DNA of 64,000 nt. It comes from Phycisphaeraceae bacterium (GTDB lineage Bacteria > Planctomycetota > Phycisphaerae > Phycisphaerales > Phycisphaeraceae). This document shows positions 9,361 through 18,788 of the stretch, in pieces (the first letter of the stretch is position 1; each line of letters begins with the position of its first letter). A program made the translations under genes and the position numbers. Where the stretch lies: contig JADLFV010000067.1 of assembly GCA_020849625.1 (NCBI GenBank), forward strand, positions 1-64,000, written 5' to 3'. The notes below the pieces were generated by a model. That model searched no databases. It was not told where the DNA came from and saw nothing but the letters and a program-made list of their open reading frames with translations.

Positions 9361-12300
9361 TTAGGAATTGGCTCGCGGCCGTCGCTGCCGGAGCATTTGA
9401 AGAGTGAGCATCATGAGAATGACCGTCGTGACGGCTGGTTCGGGGACGTTGTCACCCAATGCCGCCAGTGCATAAGCAAACGCAATGTCGGAGGCGCCGT
9501 CGTAGCCCCAGTTATCACCGAGAATCTGCAGATCACTCAGGTCCACCATACCGTCACCAGTGAAATCGGCTTCGGCCCAGGTCGCAGTGGTTGACTGCCA
9601 ATTGTCCCCTAGAATCTGCAAGTCACTCAGATTGACCATACCGTCACTGTTGGCGTCACCGGGGAAGAAGGCGGAGGCGATCTTGACGAGTATATTGTCC
9701 CAGAAGGTCACGGTGTCACCCGTGAGTTTCGCATCGTTGAGCAGGTCGAGTTGTTGAAGAGTGGTTACATTGGTGGTGGCCACGGCAATATCGTCGGCAA
9801 TCAATTGGCGAGCCAAAGCACCGAGCGAGTTGCCCGCATCACGCGACAGATAGACATCGTAAGTGCCCTCCACCGCGTCGCCGTCGGCAACGCCCCAAGT
9901 CAGCACCATTTCGATGGTTTCCCAACCGTCTTCTCCGATGGGCACCCCCGTGTCGATGGCGCTGTCGCCGGTCAGCACCCAGTAGTTGCCGTTGGTGTGC
10001 ATGATGATGGAGGGATTGCGCGTTGCCCCGGTGTGTCCCAGGTCCAGCACCATCCGCCCGAAGGTTTCGTCATCCTCACGCAGCCAGTCGGCCTTCACCG
10101 TGACACGGGTAAGCTCAGCAACCGATGCGTCATAGAGATGGCCGGTGAGGCGAACCAGGTGAGTCCCGGTGCCTTGCCTGCGGCGAAGCTCCAGCACCTT
10201 CTGTCCCTCACGAGACACGATGGTCTGATCGCTGGGATCGCCATACACGACCTGCCACAACGTGCCGGCGTCGGGGCTGTGCTGGGTCACCATCTGGCCG
10301 ACCGGGGCATCCTCGAAGGAGTCCGCCATGGCCTGCACCGTGTCCCAATGCGGACGGCGAAGGTAGGCATACTGCGCCTGCTGCTCAGTCATGATGCTAT
10401 AGGCGACAGGATCATTGGGATAATAGAGGATGCGCCAGGCATTTTCCGACAGCACACGATCGGTGCGCTGAATCATAAACTGGCGCAGTAGTGCCTGGCC
10501 TTCAGTTCCAGTGCCCTGCAAAGCGCGTCCTACCGGCTCATAACCCCATGCGGTATCCGAACCGACCGAAGCATTGCCGTATTGCCCGAATTCACCGACC
10601 AGGGTATCGATCAATTCCTGTCGTCGTGCCTGTGCGACTGGAAAACCGCTCACGATGAGTTTGCCGATGCTGTCGGCAGCCCGTATGGCGACGATGGTAT
10701 CTGAGCTCTGGGCAGCATTGATCAAGGCTGTGAGCGTGTTATCGTCCGGGGCGATATTGACATGGTGGGCCGCTGCCCAGAAGCGCACGAAGGGATCGGG
10801 ATCATTCAGCGCCACAATGATCGTGTTACGCATCCTGAGCGTTTGCGGACCCGGCAGGTTCCAGAGGGTGCGTATCGCCAGACGTCGTACATCGACACTG
10901 GGATCATGCAGGCGCAGGGCATTGGTCAGCAACAATTCGATTGCGGGCGTGGCCCCGTAAGTCACCAGGGTGTTCTTGGCCTCCTCCAGGAACGTGGGAT
11001 TGCCGTTCTGGGCCATGGCGTCGAGGATCTTCTGCGGTGTGCCGGGATCGTTATAGTTGCGCAAGGCATACACCGCCGCGGTGCGGATGGTGTTGCTGGC
11101 ATCAAACATGGCGTTTTCCAGCAACGGGATGGCGCTGGAATCGCCGATTGTTCCCAGCGCCTTGATTGCCATGCGACGCACCAGGATATTGGCATCATTC
11201 AACAATGGACTGACCTGAGCAACCGTGGCCGCGGTATTTCCATCGATGATCTGACCCAGGACCCTCATCCGCTTGTACGGATCGGGATCAATTAATGCGC
11301 TGATGGGCTGAATAGGAATCTGGCTGTTACGCATGAATTCCTCTTCCGTCAGCGCTGCGCCGATAATGCTCACGCCCTGATTCTTGTAGGTGTTCAGGTG
11401 CGAACCATAAGGATTCTGATGGACACTGCTGATCTGTACGGGCGTCCCGTTGGTATAGGCAATAATGGCGCTGACATCCGTTCCATTGCTGAAGTTCTGG
11501 CGAAACTGCAGTTCATCGACCAGTTCACCATCCACCCAGTCCTGCCAATCCATGGTCATGCTGCCCGCGGTGGGAAACGGTGAAGAACCCCAATGCATCG
11601 GTTGCGTGGAATTAATTCCGTTCAATTCAACGCCCAGCTTGATGTTGTCCGGGGCAAGCTGGTCGCGCAGGGTCGTCAGAAACTGCGTTGTGTATTCACC
11701 ACGCAGGTCGCGCCAGTCCTGAATGTTGAATGACTCGCGTCGAATGTCCACGCCGTAACGGCTTTGAAACTCGGCAACGATAGGATCGCTGAAACCGTAC
11801 TGATCCTGGAAATGCGTGCTGAGGTTCTCGGCAAAGGTATGGAACATCACGCCGTCATAGCCTGTGTCGGTGGCCGTCTGGTGCAACCAATCGGCCAGGG
11901 CGGTGCGGGCGTCGGGGTAAGCCAATTCAACCGGCCCGCCCTGCATCAATACGCCGTAACGATCCACGGGCACCCATTGCGGGTTATTCACCCGGAGATA
12001 TGACTCAATGGGCGCAGGCCAGCCAACAAGTGATCCCACAGTGTCTGTACCGCCGGCCCCCCAGTCATAAAGCGCCGCCTCACCCCATATCTCCATACCC
12101 CTGTCATGAGCGAGCTGGACAGCGATATGATTGATCTGCATTTGCTGATCGAGAATGGTGTTCTGCCACTCATAGCGTAAAGCTGCCTGCGCCGCCTCGG
12201 GCCTCAGCAGCGAATCGGATATTTGCTGCATCTGCAGCCCCCGCCAATAGATCCTCTCGACGCCATATACATCCTGAAGCATGTCGAAGGTCGCACCGAT

Positions 12301-12456
12301 CACCTCGGCGGAATCGAGTGACATATAACGGCCCAGAGTCTGATTGTCGCCCACGGAAAAGTAGAAACCGTCCTGCCCCCAGGCTGATGCCCCACACAGT
12401 AGCGCTAGTGTTGCGCCCACGATAGCTGAATAGTTCACAACCATACATTTTCTCAT
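9361..12456 (-). CDS. GHL10-like / HEAT / dockerin / PEP-CTERM surface protein
   Basis: About 1031 residues from the ATG at 12456, which starts a good signal peptide (MRKCMVV followed by a hydrophobic stretch to GASAWGQ). The reading frame is open upstream to 12642, but that stretch has no signal-peptide character. Order: TIM-barrel-like domain opening with FYFSVGDNQTLGR; HEAT repeats with PLLNDANILVRR; a beta-rich LamG-like region; two dockerin-like calcium loops (GDANSDGMVNLSDLQ and ADFTGDGMVDLSDLQ); and a PEP-CTERM anchor (VPEPA, hydrophobic helix, RQRR). It should be exported and sorted to the cell surface. It ends 11 bases before the paralogous gene, a tandem duplication. Confidence 0.75.
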   Translation of the reverse strand: MRKCMVVNYSAIVGATLALLCGASAWGQDGFYFSVGDNQTLGRYMSLDSAEVIGATFDMLQDVYGVERIYWRGLQMQQISDSLLRPEAAQAALRYEWQNTILDQQMQINHIAVQLAHDRGMEIWGEAALYDWGAGGTDTVGSLVGWPAPIESYLRVNNPQWVPVDRYGVLMQGGPVELAYPDARTALADWLHQTATDTGYDGVMFHTFAENLSTHFQDQYGFSDPIVAEFQSRYGVDIRRESFNIQDWRDLRGEYTTQFLTTLRDQLAPDNIKLGVELNGINSTQPMHWGSSPFPTAGSMTMDWQDWVDGELVDELQFRQNFSNGTDVSAIIAYTNGTPVQISSVHQNPYGSHLNTYKNQGVSIIGAALTEEEFMRNSQIPIQPISALIDPDPYKRMRVLGQIIDGNTAATVAQVSPLLNDANILVRRMAIKALGTIGDSSAIPLLENAMFDASNTIRTAAVYALRNYNDPGTPQKILDAMAQNGNPTFLEEAKNTLVTYGATPAIELLLTNALRLHDPSVDVRRLAIRTLWNLPGPQTLRMRNTIIVALNDPDPFVRFWAAAHHVNIAPDDNTLTALINAAQSSDTIVAIRAADSIGKLIVSGFPVAQARRQELIDTLVGEFGQYGNASVGSDTAWGYEPVGRALQGTGTEGQALLRQFMIQRTDRVLSENAWRILYYPNDPVAYSIMTEQQAQYAYLRRPHWDTVQAMADSFEDAPVGQMVTQHSPDAGTLWQVVYGDPSDQTIVSREGQKVLELRRRQGTGTHLVRLTGHLYDASVAELTRVTVKADWLREDDETFGRMVLDLGHTGATRNPSIIMHTNGNYWVLTGDSAIDTGVPIGEDGWETIEMVLTWGVADGDAVEGTYDVYLSRDAGNSLGALARQLIADDIAVATTNVTTLQQLDLLNDAKLTGDTVTFWDNILVKIASAFFPGDANSDGMVNLSDLQILGDNWQSTTATWAEADFTGDGMVDLSDLQILGDNWGYDGASDIAFAYALAALGDNVPEPAVTTVILMMLTLQMLRQRRPRANS

Positions 12457-12605
12457 GACGGCGTTGAACCCCTCGTGCATGGCCAATACTGCGAACAATT
12501 CATCCCTTTGCAGGCGCCAAAGCACTGTCATGAATGCATTCTTGACAAACCTCCCGCCGCCTGAATGGGATGATCCAGGCAGCGGGAGGCATCCACCCCC
12601 AAACG

Positions 12606-13457
12606 TTATCCGCGCTGACGCCGTCTTCCGGCCCGCAGCCACAGAAGGCCGCCTATGCCCATAAGCGCCAGAGAGGCCGGCTCGGGCACGGGTTCGACTG
12701 TGATATTGATGTTGTCAAAGTAAACGATCGAGTCAACCGGGTTTCCTGTAGTGTTGTTGAAGTGGGCATTGAGTCCGTACAGCCAGCGCATGTTGCCCAC
12801 GCCGGGCGTGAAGCCGGTTACATAGGTCGGTACGTCATCCGCCAACTGGGTCTGGGCGAGAATCCCTTCGCTGTTGCTCGCGTCCAGGCGCTCGAAGAAC
12901 AGGTCAAACGTAGGATAGATCAAGCCTCCGGACTCCGCACTCCAGGTGATGACCATCTCCCACCGTTCCCACCCGCCGAAACCGGTCTTCACCGCCGTGG
13001 TGACCAATCCGCTGCCGGGGTTGTAACGGATGAACTGCGTACTCTGGTTCGGATTAATCGTCGTATCGACGACAAACGTCGTGCCCATGTACAGGGCCTG
13101 CACAGCGGCTCCGGAACCAGCATCGGGTCGGTAGGTGTCCCAGGTGATAGTGACAATGGTGTCCGCCTGGGGCGCCGTGAGCGTCCTCGCCGTGGGGAAG
13201 CCTGGCGAGCCCGCAGTGCCGAGGCGCACTGCACGCAGCACCTGCCCCGCACCGAGCGGATTGGCCTGGACGGTGTGTGCCGACGGGGTGATAGTGATCG
13301 TCGAGCCCCACTCGCCCACAGGGGGCACTTGGGTGGTGATCTGGTCGCCAATGCTGTGGGACTCAAAGGCGTCCTGGAATATGGTGACGCCCTGGGCGTT
13401 GCCGCCCAGACCCATCAAAACAACCGCCACTGTGATTAGGGGACAAAACATCTTCAT
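12606..13457 (-). CDS. PEP-CTERM sorting-domain protein
   Basis: About 283 residues. The ATG at 13457 is chosen because AGGAGG lies six bases upstream and a signal peptide follows (MKMFCPLITVAVVLMGLGG). The body is one beta-rich domain of about 220 residues, starting TIFQDAFESHSIGDQI and resembling LamG/concanavalin-like folds. The C-terminus is a PEP-CTERM sorting signal: VPEPASLALMGIGGLLWLR, then an Arg-rich tail. It is a close paralogue of the next upstream gene but lacks the dockerin module present there. Likely a surface or extracellular-matrix protein; ligand unknown. Confidence 0.8.
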   Translation of the reverse strand: MKMFCPLITVAVVLMGLGGNAQGVTIFQDAFESHSIGDQITTQVPPVGEWGSTITITPSAHTVQANPLGAGQVLRAVRLGTAGSPGFPTARTLTAPQADTIVTITWDTYRPDAGSGAAVQALYMGTTFVVDTTINPNQSTQFIRYNPGSGLVTTAVKTGFGGWERWEMVITWSAESGGLIYPTFDLFFERLDASNSEGILAQTQLADDVPTYVTGFTPGVGNMRWLYGLNAHFNNTTGNPVDSIVYFDNINITVEPVPEPASLALMGIGGLLWLRAGRRRQRG

Positions 13458-13572
13458 CGTAATCCTCCTGTAAAGGGTCATGCCAATCTCCATTCCTTTT
13501 CTATCGCTACGCACGATAGTCATCACTTTGATTGCATTGACTGCGTTTCGATCACTGGATCAGACCTCATCA

Positions 13573-14640
13573 TTACTTTCGCGGCCGCAGCCAAAGGACG
13601 CCCCCTATCAACAACAATGCTGCCGTGGCTGGCTCAGGGATGGCACCCGGAAGTTGGCCCAGGGCCTCGTCGAAGGTCACATCCGGCCCGGCACCGAAGC
13701 CCCAGTTGTCACCGAGGATTTGCAGGTCAGCCAGGTTGACGTTGCCGTCGCCGGTGAAGTCTGCTTCCGCCCAGGTGGCGGTGGTGGACTGCCAGTGATC
13801 ACCGAGGATTTGCAGGTCGCTGAGGTTGACCATGCCATCGCCATTGGCGTCGCCGGGATGCAGGGCCGATGCGACGTCGATCAGAATATTGTCGAAATAG
13901 ACGATCGAATCGACCGGATTCTCGGGGGTGTTGTTCCAGTGGGCGTTGAGCCCATAGAGCCAGCGCATGTTGCCCACTCCCGCGGTCACACCTGATACAT
14001 ACGTGGGCACGTCGTTCGCCAGTTGCGTTTTTGGCAAAATCCCCTGGCTGTTGTTGGCGTCCAGCCGTTCGAAGAAAAGGTCGAAAGTGGGGTAGATGAG
14101 TCCCCCGCCGTCGGCCGGCCCCCACGTGATTTCCATCTCCCAACGCTCCCAGCCGCCGAAGCCGGTAAGCACACCGGTCAAAACATTCCCGCTACCGGCG
14201 TTATAACGAATTTCCTGTGTATTTTGATTGGGATTGATGTTGGTGTCCACGAAAAGCGTAATGCCGAGGTAGAGGGCTTGCACGGATGCGCCCGATCCGG
14301 CGTCCGGCCGGAACGTGTCCCATGAGATGGTGACGGTCGTGTTTTCCTCCGGGGCGGTATTCGTGCGGGCTGTGGGGAAGCCCGTAGAACCGCCGGTGCC
14401 GAAGCGCACACCGCGCAAGACCTGCCCAGCCCCGAGCGGATTGGCCTGGACGGTGTGTGCGCTGTTGTTCGTCACAACCGCCGTGGAACCCCACTCCCCG
14501 ACCGTGGGGATGAAGGTATTGATTTGGTCACCAATGCTGTAGCTGTCAAAGTTATCGTCGAACACGGTTAAACCGCGGGCGTAGCCGACCATACTTAATA
14601 TCATCAGCATCGACACAATTTCAAATCTGAAACTATTCAT
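13573..14640 (-). CDS. Dockerin-like / PEP-CTERM surface protein, paralogue of its neighbour
   Basis: About 355 residues from the ATG at 14640, which has GGAG just upstream and starts a signal peptide. The first 240 residues match the neighbouring PEP-CTERM protein closely (shared stretches include SIGDQI and AHTVQANPLGAGQVLRGVR). Two dockerin-like loops follow (GDANGDGMVNLSDLQ, ADFTGDGNVNLADLQ), then IPEPATAALLLIGGVLWLR with basic residues at the end. The pair looks like a duplication in which one copy lost or gained the dockerin module. The dockerin may bind a cohesin-like partner on the surface; none is seen in the window. Confidence 0.8.
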   Translation of the reverse strand: MNSFRFEIVSMLMILSMVGYARGLTVFDDNFDSYSIGDQINTFIPTVGEWGSTAVVTNNSAHTVQANPLGAGQVLRGVRFGTGGSTGFPTARTNTAPEENTTVTISWDTFRPDAGSGASVQALYLGITLFVDTNINPNQNTQEIRYNAGSGNVLTGVLTGFGGWERWEMEITWGPADGGGLIYPTFDLFFERLDANNSQGILPKTQLANDVPTYVSGVTAGVGNMRWLYGLNAHWNNTPENPVDSIVYFDNILIDVASALHPGDANGDGMVNLSDLQILGDHWQSTTATWAEADFTGDGNVNLADLQILGDNWGFGAGPDVTFDEALGQLPGAIPEPATAALLLIGGVLWLRPRK

Positions 14641-14744
14641 CACGATCTCCTTCACGAAGAACTGGTGGTTAATGCATACATCTATTCATGCAATCCTGAA
14701 TCAATTGATGTCCATCACGCGGTTACGTTGAAATTGCGAAGCAT

Positions 14745-15536
14745 TTATTGGGCGATGAAATCCCAGTGGCGGGCATCTATATCCCACATCTCGTCGGAGT
14801 CCAACACTTCGGTATGACCGTCTAAAAATACTGTTGAATAGGTGTTGTGCGGATGTAATGCCGGCAACAACAACTCAAAGGTATCAGGAAGAACGTATAT
14901 TTTGGCTTCCGGATAAAAGTATTCGGAGCCGATCGCGTCAGCATAGGCCAGCGTCGCAGATTCGGTTGTGGCGTCCGCCCGACGCCGGAATGGGCCTGCG
15001 GGGGAAGTAAGGCCCTGCATTCCTTCGCCGTCTGCGTACGTGAAGCGGGCGGTGGACATGCCGTAGGTCAGGAAAAAGCCATCACGTCCGTTGACCTGCG
15101 TTCTTCCCTCTACGGCCGGACACCGCACCTGGTGCCACACCGCGTTGTAGCGGTCCAGTTCCGCGAATTGTGCTGCCCCTGCCCCTGCCAGAGAAAGTTG
15201 CCAAATGTCGTTATTGGCTGCGCGCCCGGTCAGATAGGGCGTGAGGTTGCTCCGCCACGTGTTGTATCGCAGGTGATCGCGTCCCACCAGATAGCCTGCG
15301 AACCGCGTCGGAGGGATCCAATCTTCGTGGTCCTGAGAATAACTGAGGCTGGCGATGGCGATCTGGCGGAGGTTGCTCGTGCACGACATCTGTTGCGCCA
15401 TGGCACGTGCCTGTCGAAGCGCAGGCAAAAGAATCGCGATCAACAGGGCCACAATGCTGATGACCACCAGCAACTCAATCAACGTGAAACCCAGCGAGCA
15501 CTTTTCAGACGGCCCGGCCATGATCTGAGACTTCAT
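14745..15536 (-). CDS. Pseudopilin-like protein with N-terminal methylation motif
   Basis: About 263 residues, starting at the ATG at 15536 with AAGGAG upstream. Residues about 15-45 hold the prepilin signature [20 protein letters not shown]: cleavage after Gly, Phe methylation and Glu at position 5. The remainder is a globular domain of the kind common in planctomycetes, with a C-terminal [16 protein letters not shown] segment resembling the H-x-G/DGH region of these families. Such proteins occur in dozens of copies per planctomycete genome; whether they assemble with a type II secretion system is unknown. It sits between a GntR-type regulator and PEP-CTERM genes on the same strand. Confidence 0.82.
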   Translation of the reverse strand: MKSQIMAGPSEKCSLGFTLIELLVVISIVALLIAILLPALRQARAMAQQMSCTSNLRQIAIASLSYSQDHEDWIPPTRFAGYLVGRDHLRYNTWRSNLTPYLTGRAANNDIWQLSLAGAGAAQFAELDRYNAVWHQVRCPAVEGRTQVNGRDGFFLTYGMSTARFTYADGEGMQGLTSPAGPFRRRADATTESATLAYADAIGSEYFYPEAKIYVLPDTFELLLPALHPHNTYSTVFLDGHTEVLDSDEMWDIDARHWDFIAQ

Positions 15537-15604
15537 GGCGATCTCCTTAATTTGCCGAACATGCACGCAAACAGACCAGGTGAAGACGACGATTGACTCT
15601 CAAT

Positions 15605-16798
15605 TCAGCGTTGTTGCGTCGAAGAACCAACGACCAGCCGTGACGGGATCACGTGTGTATAGCCCGGCGGGAAGGTCTTGCCGCCGCGCATTTCCGCCAG
15701 CAGACGACAGGCCGATTCACCGATTTCAGTAAAGTGACCATCCAATGTGGTCAGAGTGCCTTGGAGAGCTGAGTGATAAATGGGGATGTTGCCCGCTCCG
15801 ACCACCCCGATGTCGTCGGGGGTTTTCTTGCCCAGTCGAGCCAGCGCGTGCAACAGCAGCGCCGCGATGAAATCGTGAGAACACATCACCGCATCGATGG
15901 CAGGATGGACTTTGAGCCAGGACTCGATCTGGCTTACCGCTGGATGTTGATCGAGGTGCCCCGCGCTGGTCGTATCGCGGTCGTACTGGAAATCGAGGAT
16001 CAATTGATCGTCGAGAGGTCTGCCGGCATCCTGCAGACCGCGCGCGTAACCATTGTGAATGTCGGTGAATATCTGGCGGGACTGATCGTAGATCGTGCCT
16101 TCCGCGGATGATCCGGTTTCTGGGTGAGTGGGCAGAGCCGTACCCGAAACCATGCCAATCGTCTGGTAGCCGCGCTCCACCAGGTGTCGCACCGCGGTGC
16201 GGCCACCATCGAAGGTGTCGCCGCGCACCAGGGGCCAGCCCGCCGCGTCAATGGACCGCCAGCAGGTCACCACGGGGATTTTGGCGTCCTGCAGATCGGC
16301 CAGTGTCCGCAGGGACAGCATGCGGTCAAAAGGCGGCACCATGATCAATCCATCAATGCGATTCTCGATGCAGCGATGGATCAGGTTCTCATACACCTGG
16401 GGGTCATCATCGGTGTTGCAGGTGACCACGTCGATCTGCTGCCTGGCGGCCGCGTCCTGCACGCCTCGGGCCAGACACGCAAACTGAGGATTACGGATGT
16501 CCGGCACGATCAGGGAATAGATCGTGTGCAAATTCTGTTCGGTCTGCACATCGTCTTCTTCACCGGGCAGCTTGGCCACAATGGTGCCCACTCGGGGTCG
16601 CCGCTCGACATAACCGCGAGCAGCCAGGCTCTGCAGGGCGTGACGGACCGTGCCTTCTCCAACATTCATCTGGCGGGCTAAGCGCCGTGGCTTTTCCAGA
16701 CGGTCGCCTGGTTTCAGATCGCCCGAACTCATGTGGGCAAGGATGGCCTCCTCAACGGCCATGTACCTCAGTTTGCCATGTCCCATTTCTAATTTCAT
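15605..16798 (-). CDS. GntR-type transcriptional regulator with LacI-type ligand-binding domain
   Basis: About 397 residues. Residues about 10-75 form a winged helix-turn-helix of the GntR class (AEREKP-like GDRLEKPRRLARQMNVGEGT, then RGYVERRPRVGT). Residues 90-395 form a periplasmic-binding-protein-like sugar sensor (FACLARGVQDAA, DGLIMVPPFD, IDAVMCSHDF, RLVVGSS), the same architecture as AraR. It likely binds a sugar effector and controls the minus-strand genes downstream (base 15536 to 1). The gene lies 38 bases after a Gfo/Idh/MocA gene and may share its transcript. An upstream in-frame ATG at 16810 is also possible. Confidence 0.85.
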   Translation of the reverse strand: MKLEMGHGKLRYMAVEEAILAHMSSGDLKPGDRLEKPRRLARQMNVGEGTVRHALQSLAARGYVERRPRVGTIVAKLPGEEDDVQTEQNLHTIYSLIVPDIRNPQFACLARGVQDAAARQQIDVVTCNTDDDPQVYENLIHRCIENRIDGLIMVPPFDRMLSLRTLADLQDAKIPVVTCWRSIDAAGWPLVRGDTFDGGRTAVRHLVERGYQTIGMVSGTALPTHPETGSSAEGTIYDQSRQIFTDIHNGYARGLQDAGRPLDDQLILDFQYDRDTTSAGHLDQHPAVSQIESWLKVHPAIDAVMCSHDFIAALLLHALARLGKKTPDDIGVVGAGNIPIYHSALQGTLTTLDGHFTEIGESACRLLAEMRGGKTFPPGYTHVIPSRLVVGSSTQQR

Positions 16799-16836
16799 GG
16801 ACATTACCACCTTGGTTAATCCGTAATCAGGCGCAC

Positions 16837-17961
16837 TCAGATCCTCAAGTTCTCGTTTGTCGTACCGGCTCCTACTGGCGCGGGAACGACACCTTTGCGT
16901 CGTGGCTTACCGTCGAGCTCGTGCAAGTCCGCCACAACACCCGCGCGCTCGGCTTCGTAGAGTTTCCAGATCACCCGCAAGCCGGCCAAGGCACTCTCGC
17001 CATTGGTGTCAGGCTGGCGTCCCTGCTCAATGCAATCCACGAAATGCAGAATTTCCTTGTCGGTGTGTTTGCCCGTTCCAAAGTCGTGCAAAACAGTCCG
17101 CGTGGACTTGCCGGCGTCGAATTCACGATGATCGATTTCGCACTCCGTAGGCAGAACGTCGGTGCCACGATCACGATACAACACGATCTGTCCTGTGGCG
17201 AAGTCCGCTTCCAGCATCCCTCCCGTGCAATGGGCATGGATGGCGTATCGTAGTTTCGTGCCGCGAGCGCCCCACGTGCCGAAGTGGTAGCCCAACGCGC
17301 CACTTTCGAACTTGAGGTAGATATGGCTTGTGCCCTCTAGCTCCATCCAGGGCGTGCCAAAGTTTGTGCCCACATGACAACCCTGTGTGGGGCGACCCAG
17401 CATCCACAACAGCAGATCGATGTAATGACAACCATGACTGAAGAGTTGACCACCACCCAGCGTGCTGGCGCTGGAGGCCCAGTGGTCAGCGGGGTATCGG
17501 GTGAATTGCTCCGTCCAGATGGAGACTTGGAATACCTGTCCGTATGCCTTTTCATCCAGCAGTTGCTTGAACTTGACGACCATGGGGTGATACCGCATGG
17601 GATAGGCGATCATGAGCGTTCGCTTCATACGCTTGGCTGTGGCAATCAGGTCCAGGCATTCGCTCTCCGAATTTGCCATCGGTTTTTCCAGCAATACGTG
17701 CTTGCCCGCTTCCATGCAGGTTTTAGCCACGACATGATGGAGATGATGGGGAAGGACCAGAAGCACCGCATCGACACCATCGAGAACCGTTTTGTAATCC
17801 GTTGATACCTGTGGTTGATCAAGGTGCTTGGCGACGGCCAGCGCCCGCGACAGGTCCGTATCCACCACGGCCGCGATGCTTACCCGACCTTTGACGGCGG
17901 CAAACCGTTGCGCGTGACTTTTCGCCATCCCTCCGCAACCAACCAACGCCATTCTCAACAT
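16837..17961 (-). CDS. Gfo/Idh/MocA oxidoreductase
   Basis: About 374 residues. The ATG at 17961 is preferred because GAGGGTG precedes it. The Rossmann motif is ALVGCGGMAKSHAQRF and the catalytic segment is LLEKPMANSE near residue 95. Sugar or cyclitol dehydrogenase is the likely role. It is the first gene of the minus-strand cluster that includes the GntR-type regulator, and upstream of it the sequence is AT-rich, a fitting promoter region for the whole locus. Confidence 0.85.
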   Translation of the reverse strand: MLRMALVGCGGMAKSHAQRFAAVKGRVSIAAVVDTDLSRALAVAKHLDQPQVSTDYKTVLDGVDAVLLVLPHHLHHVVAKTCMEAGKHVLLEKPMANSESECLDLIATAKRMKRTLMIAYPMRYHPMVVKFKQLLDEKAYGQVFQVSIWTEQFTRYPADHWASSASTLGGGQLFSHGCHYIDLLLWMLGRPTQGCHVGTNFGTPWMELEGTSHIYLKFESGALGYHFGTWGARGTKLRYAIHAHCTGGMLEADFATGQIVLYRDRGTDVLPTECEIDHREFDAGKSTRTVLHDFGTGKHTDKEILHFVDCIEQGRQPDTNGESALAGLRVIWKLYEAERAGVVADLHELDGKPRRKGVVPAPVGAGTTNENLRI

Positions 17962-18187
17962 TGTCACCCTCAACTCTCATGCCGAATCTTGGTCAATCCG
18001 CATCACGATCACATTACCAGCCAGAGTCATAAAATCAAGCTAAATATGTTATTTGATACACATTATTCAGCAAATATTTTGCAATGCGTAGTTAATAAGA
18101 TAATTAATATCATAGAATAATTCCTATAACATGCCTTATCTTCTAAACTTACGTTGAGACTTCGACTCAAATCTAAGCCACTCAGCC
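17962..18187. other. AT-rich intergenic region upstream of the catabolic cluster
   Basis: No gene is visible here. From about 18030 to 18160 the sequence is strikingly AT-rich compared with both sides, with many short A/T runs. It is the likely promoter and operator region for the minus-strand cluster that begins at 17961, but no clear -35/-10 pair could be fixed. Confidence 0.4.
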
Positions 18188-18430
18188 ATGAGGCTCTTGC
18201 TGCACTATGAGGTGTGGCGGGCCAGCGCCATCGAGAGCCTGCTCGCCACGGTGCACCTGCGAACCGACAAGACCAAAGGCTGCGGCTCACGCCTGGCCAC
18301 GCTGACGATGGTGTTCAAGCTCGCCCAGTCAGCCGAGCCACGCTTCCGCCGACTCAACGGTCACGACCTGATCGGCGACGTGATCGCCGGCATCACCTTC
18401 ACCGACGGAGTCAAACAACACGCCGCCTGA
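18188..18430 (+). pseudogene. IS256-family (Mutator-type) transposase, C-terminal relic
   Basis: About 80 codons that match only the C-terminal end of IS256-type DDE transposases: an IESLLATVHLRTDKTKG stretch (the family has ES-x-F-A-T-V-R-x-R-T-x-x-T-K-G), then MVFKLAQSAE and a final DLIGDVIAGITFTDG. The catalytic DDE residues are upstream and absent, so the fragment is dead. No terminal inverted repeats of the original insertion sequence could be identified around it. Confidence 0.6.
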
Positions 18431-18539
18431 TCAACGATGCATCCACAGGATTTGACTATATCCCCCAGACCGAACGCAAGAGCGCACCCTAGCATGCGCC
18501 TAACGCGCACGAGTTTTTGCGGGATTGGTATTAGGTTCT

Positions 18540-18625
18540 GTCGGAAAACTAATGTTTTGTTCCGGTGGGGCGGCCGTCTCGACCGCCAGCGGGCGAGACG
18601 CCCACTCCACCTTCAGTTTTCCGAC
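18540..18625. repeat. MITE-like hairpin with 11-bp terminal inverted repeats
   Basis: An 86-bp element bounded by gtcggaaaact (18540-18550) and its exact complement agttttccgac (18615-18625). The interior is an imperfect GC-rich hairpin (gtggggcgg...gtctcg against cgagac...cactccac). It has no coding capacity. The gap 18431-18788 holds nothing else recognisable. It could be a non-autonomous transposon, or a hairpin such as a terminator. Confidence 0.5.
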
Positions 18626-18788
18626 TGAGCCTAGTGGGGAAGCGATGGGAATTGCGCTGCAGAGCGCTGCAGAATTGGCCGGAACAGAGCGGGTATTGTC
18701 TCTGGCAGGGAAAAGCGCAAGCGACAATATTTCCGGCATGTGCCACGAGTTAACAGGCATGTCCGATCTGTGCCAAATGAGCGCATAA

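Noticed and set aside
18188-18430. Intact small regulatory protein
   Set aside because: The sequence fits only the end of an IS256 transposase.
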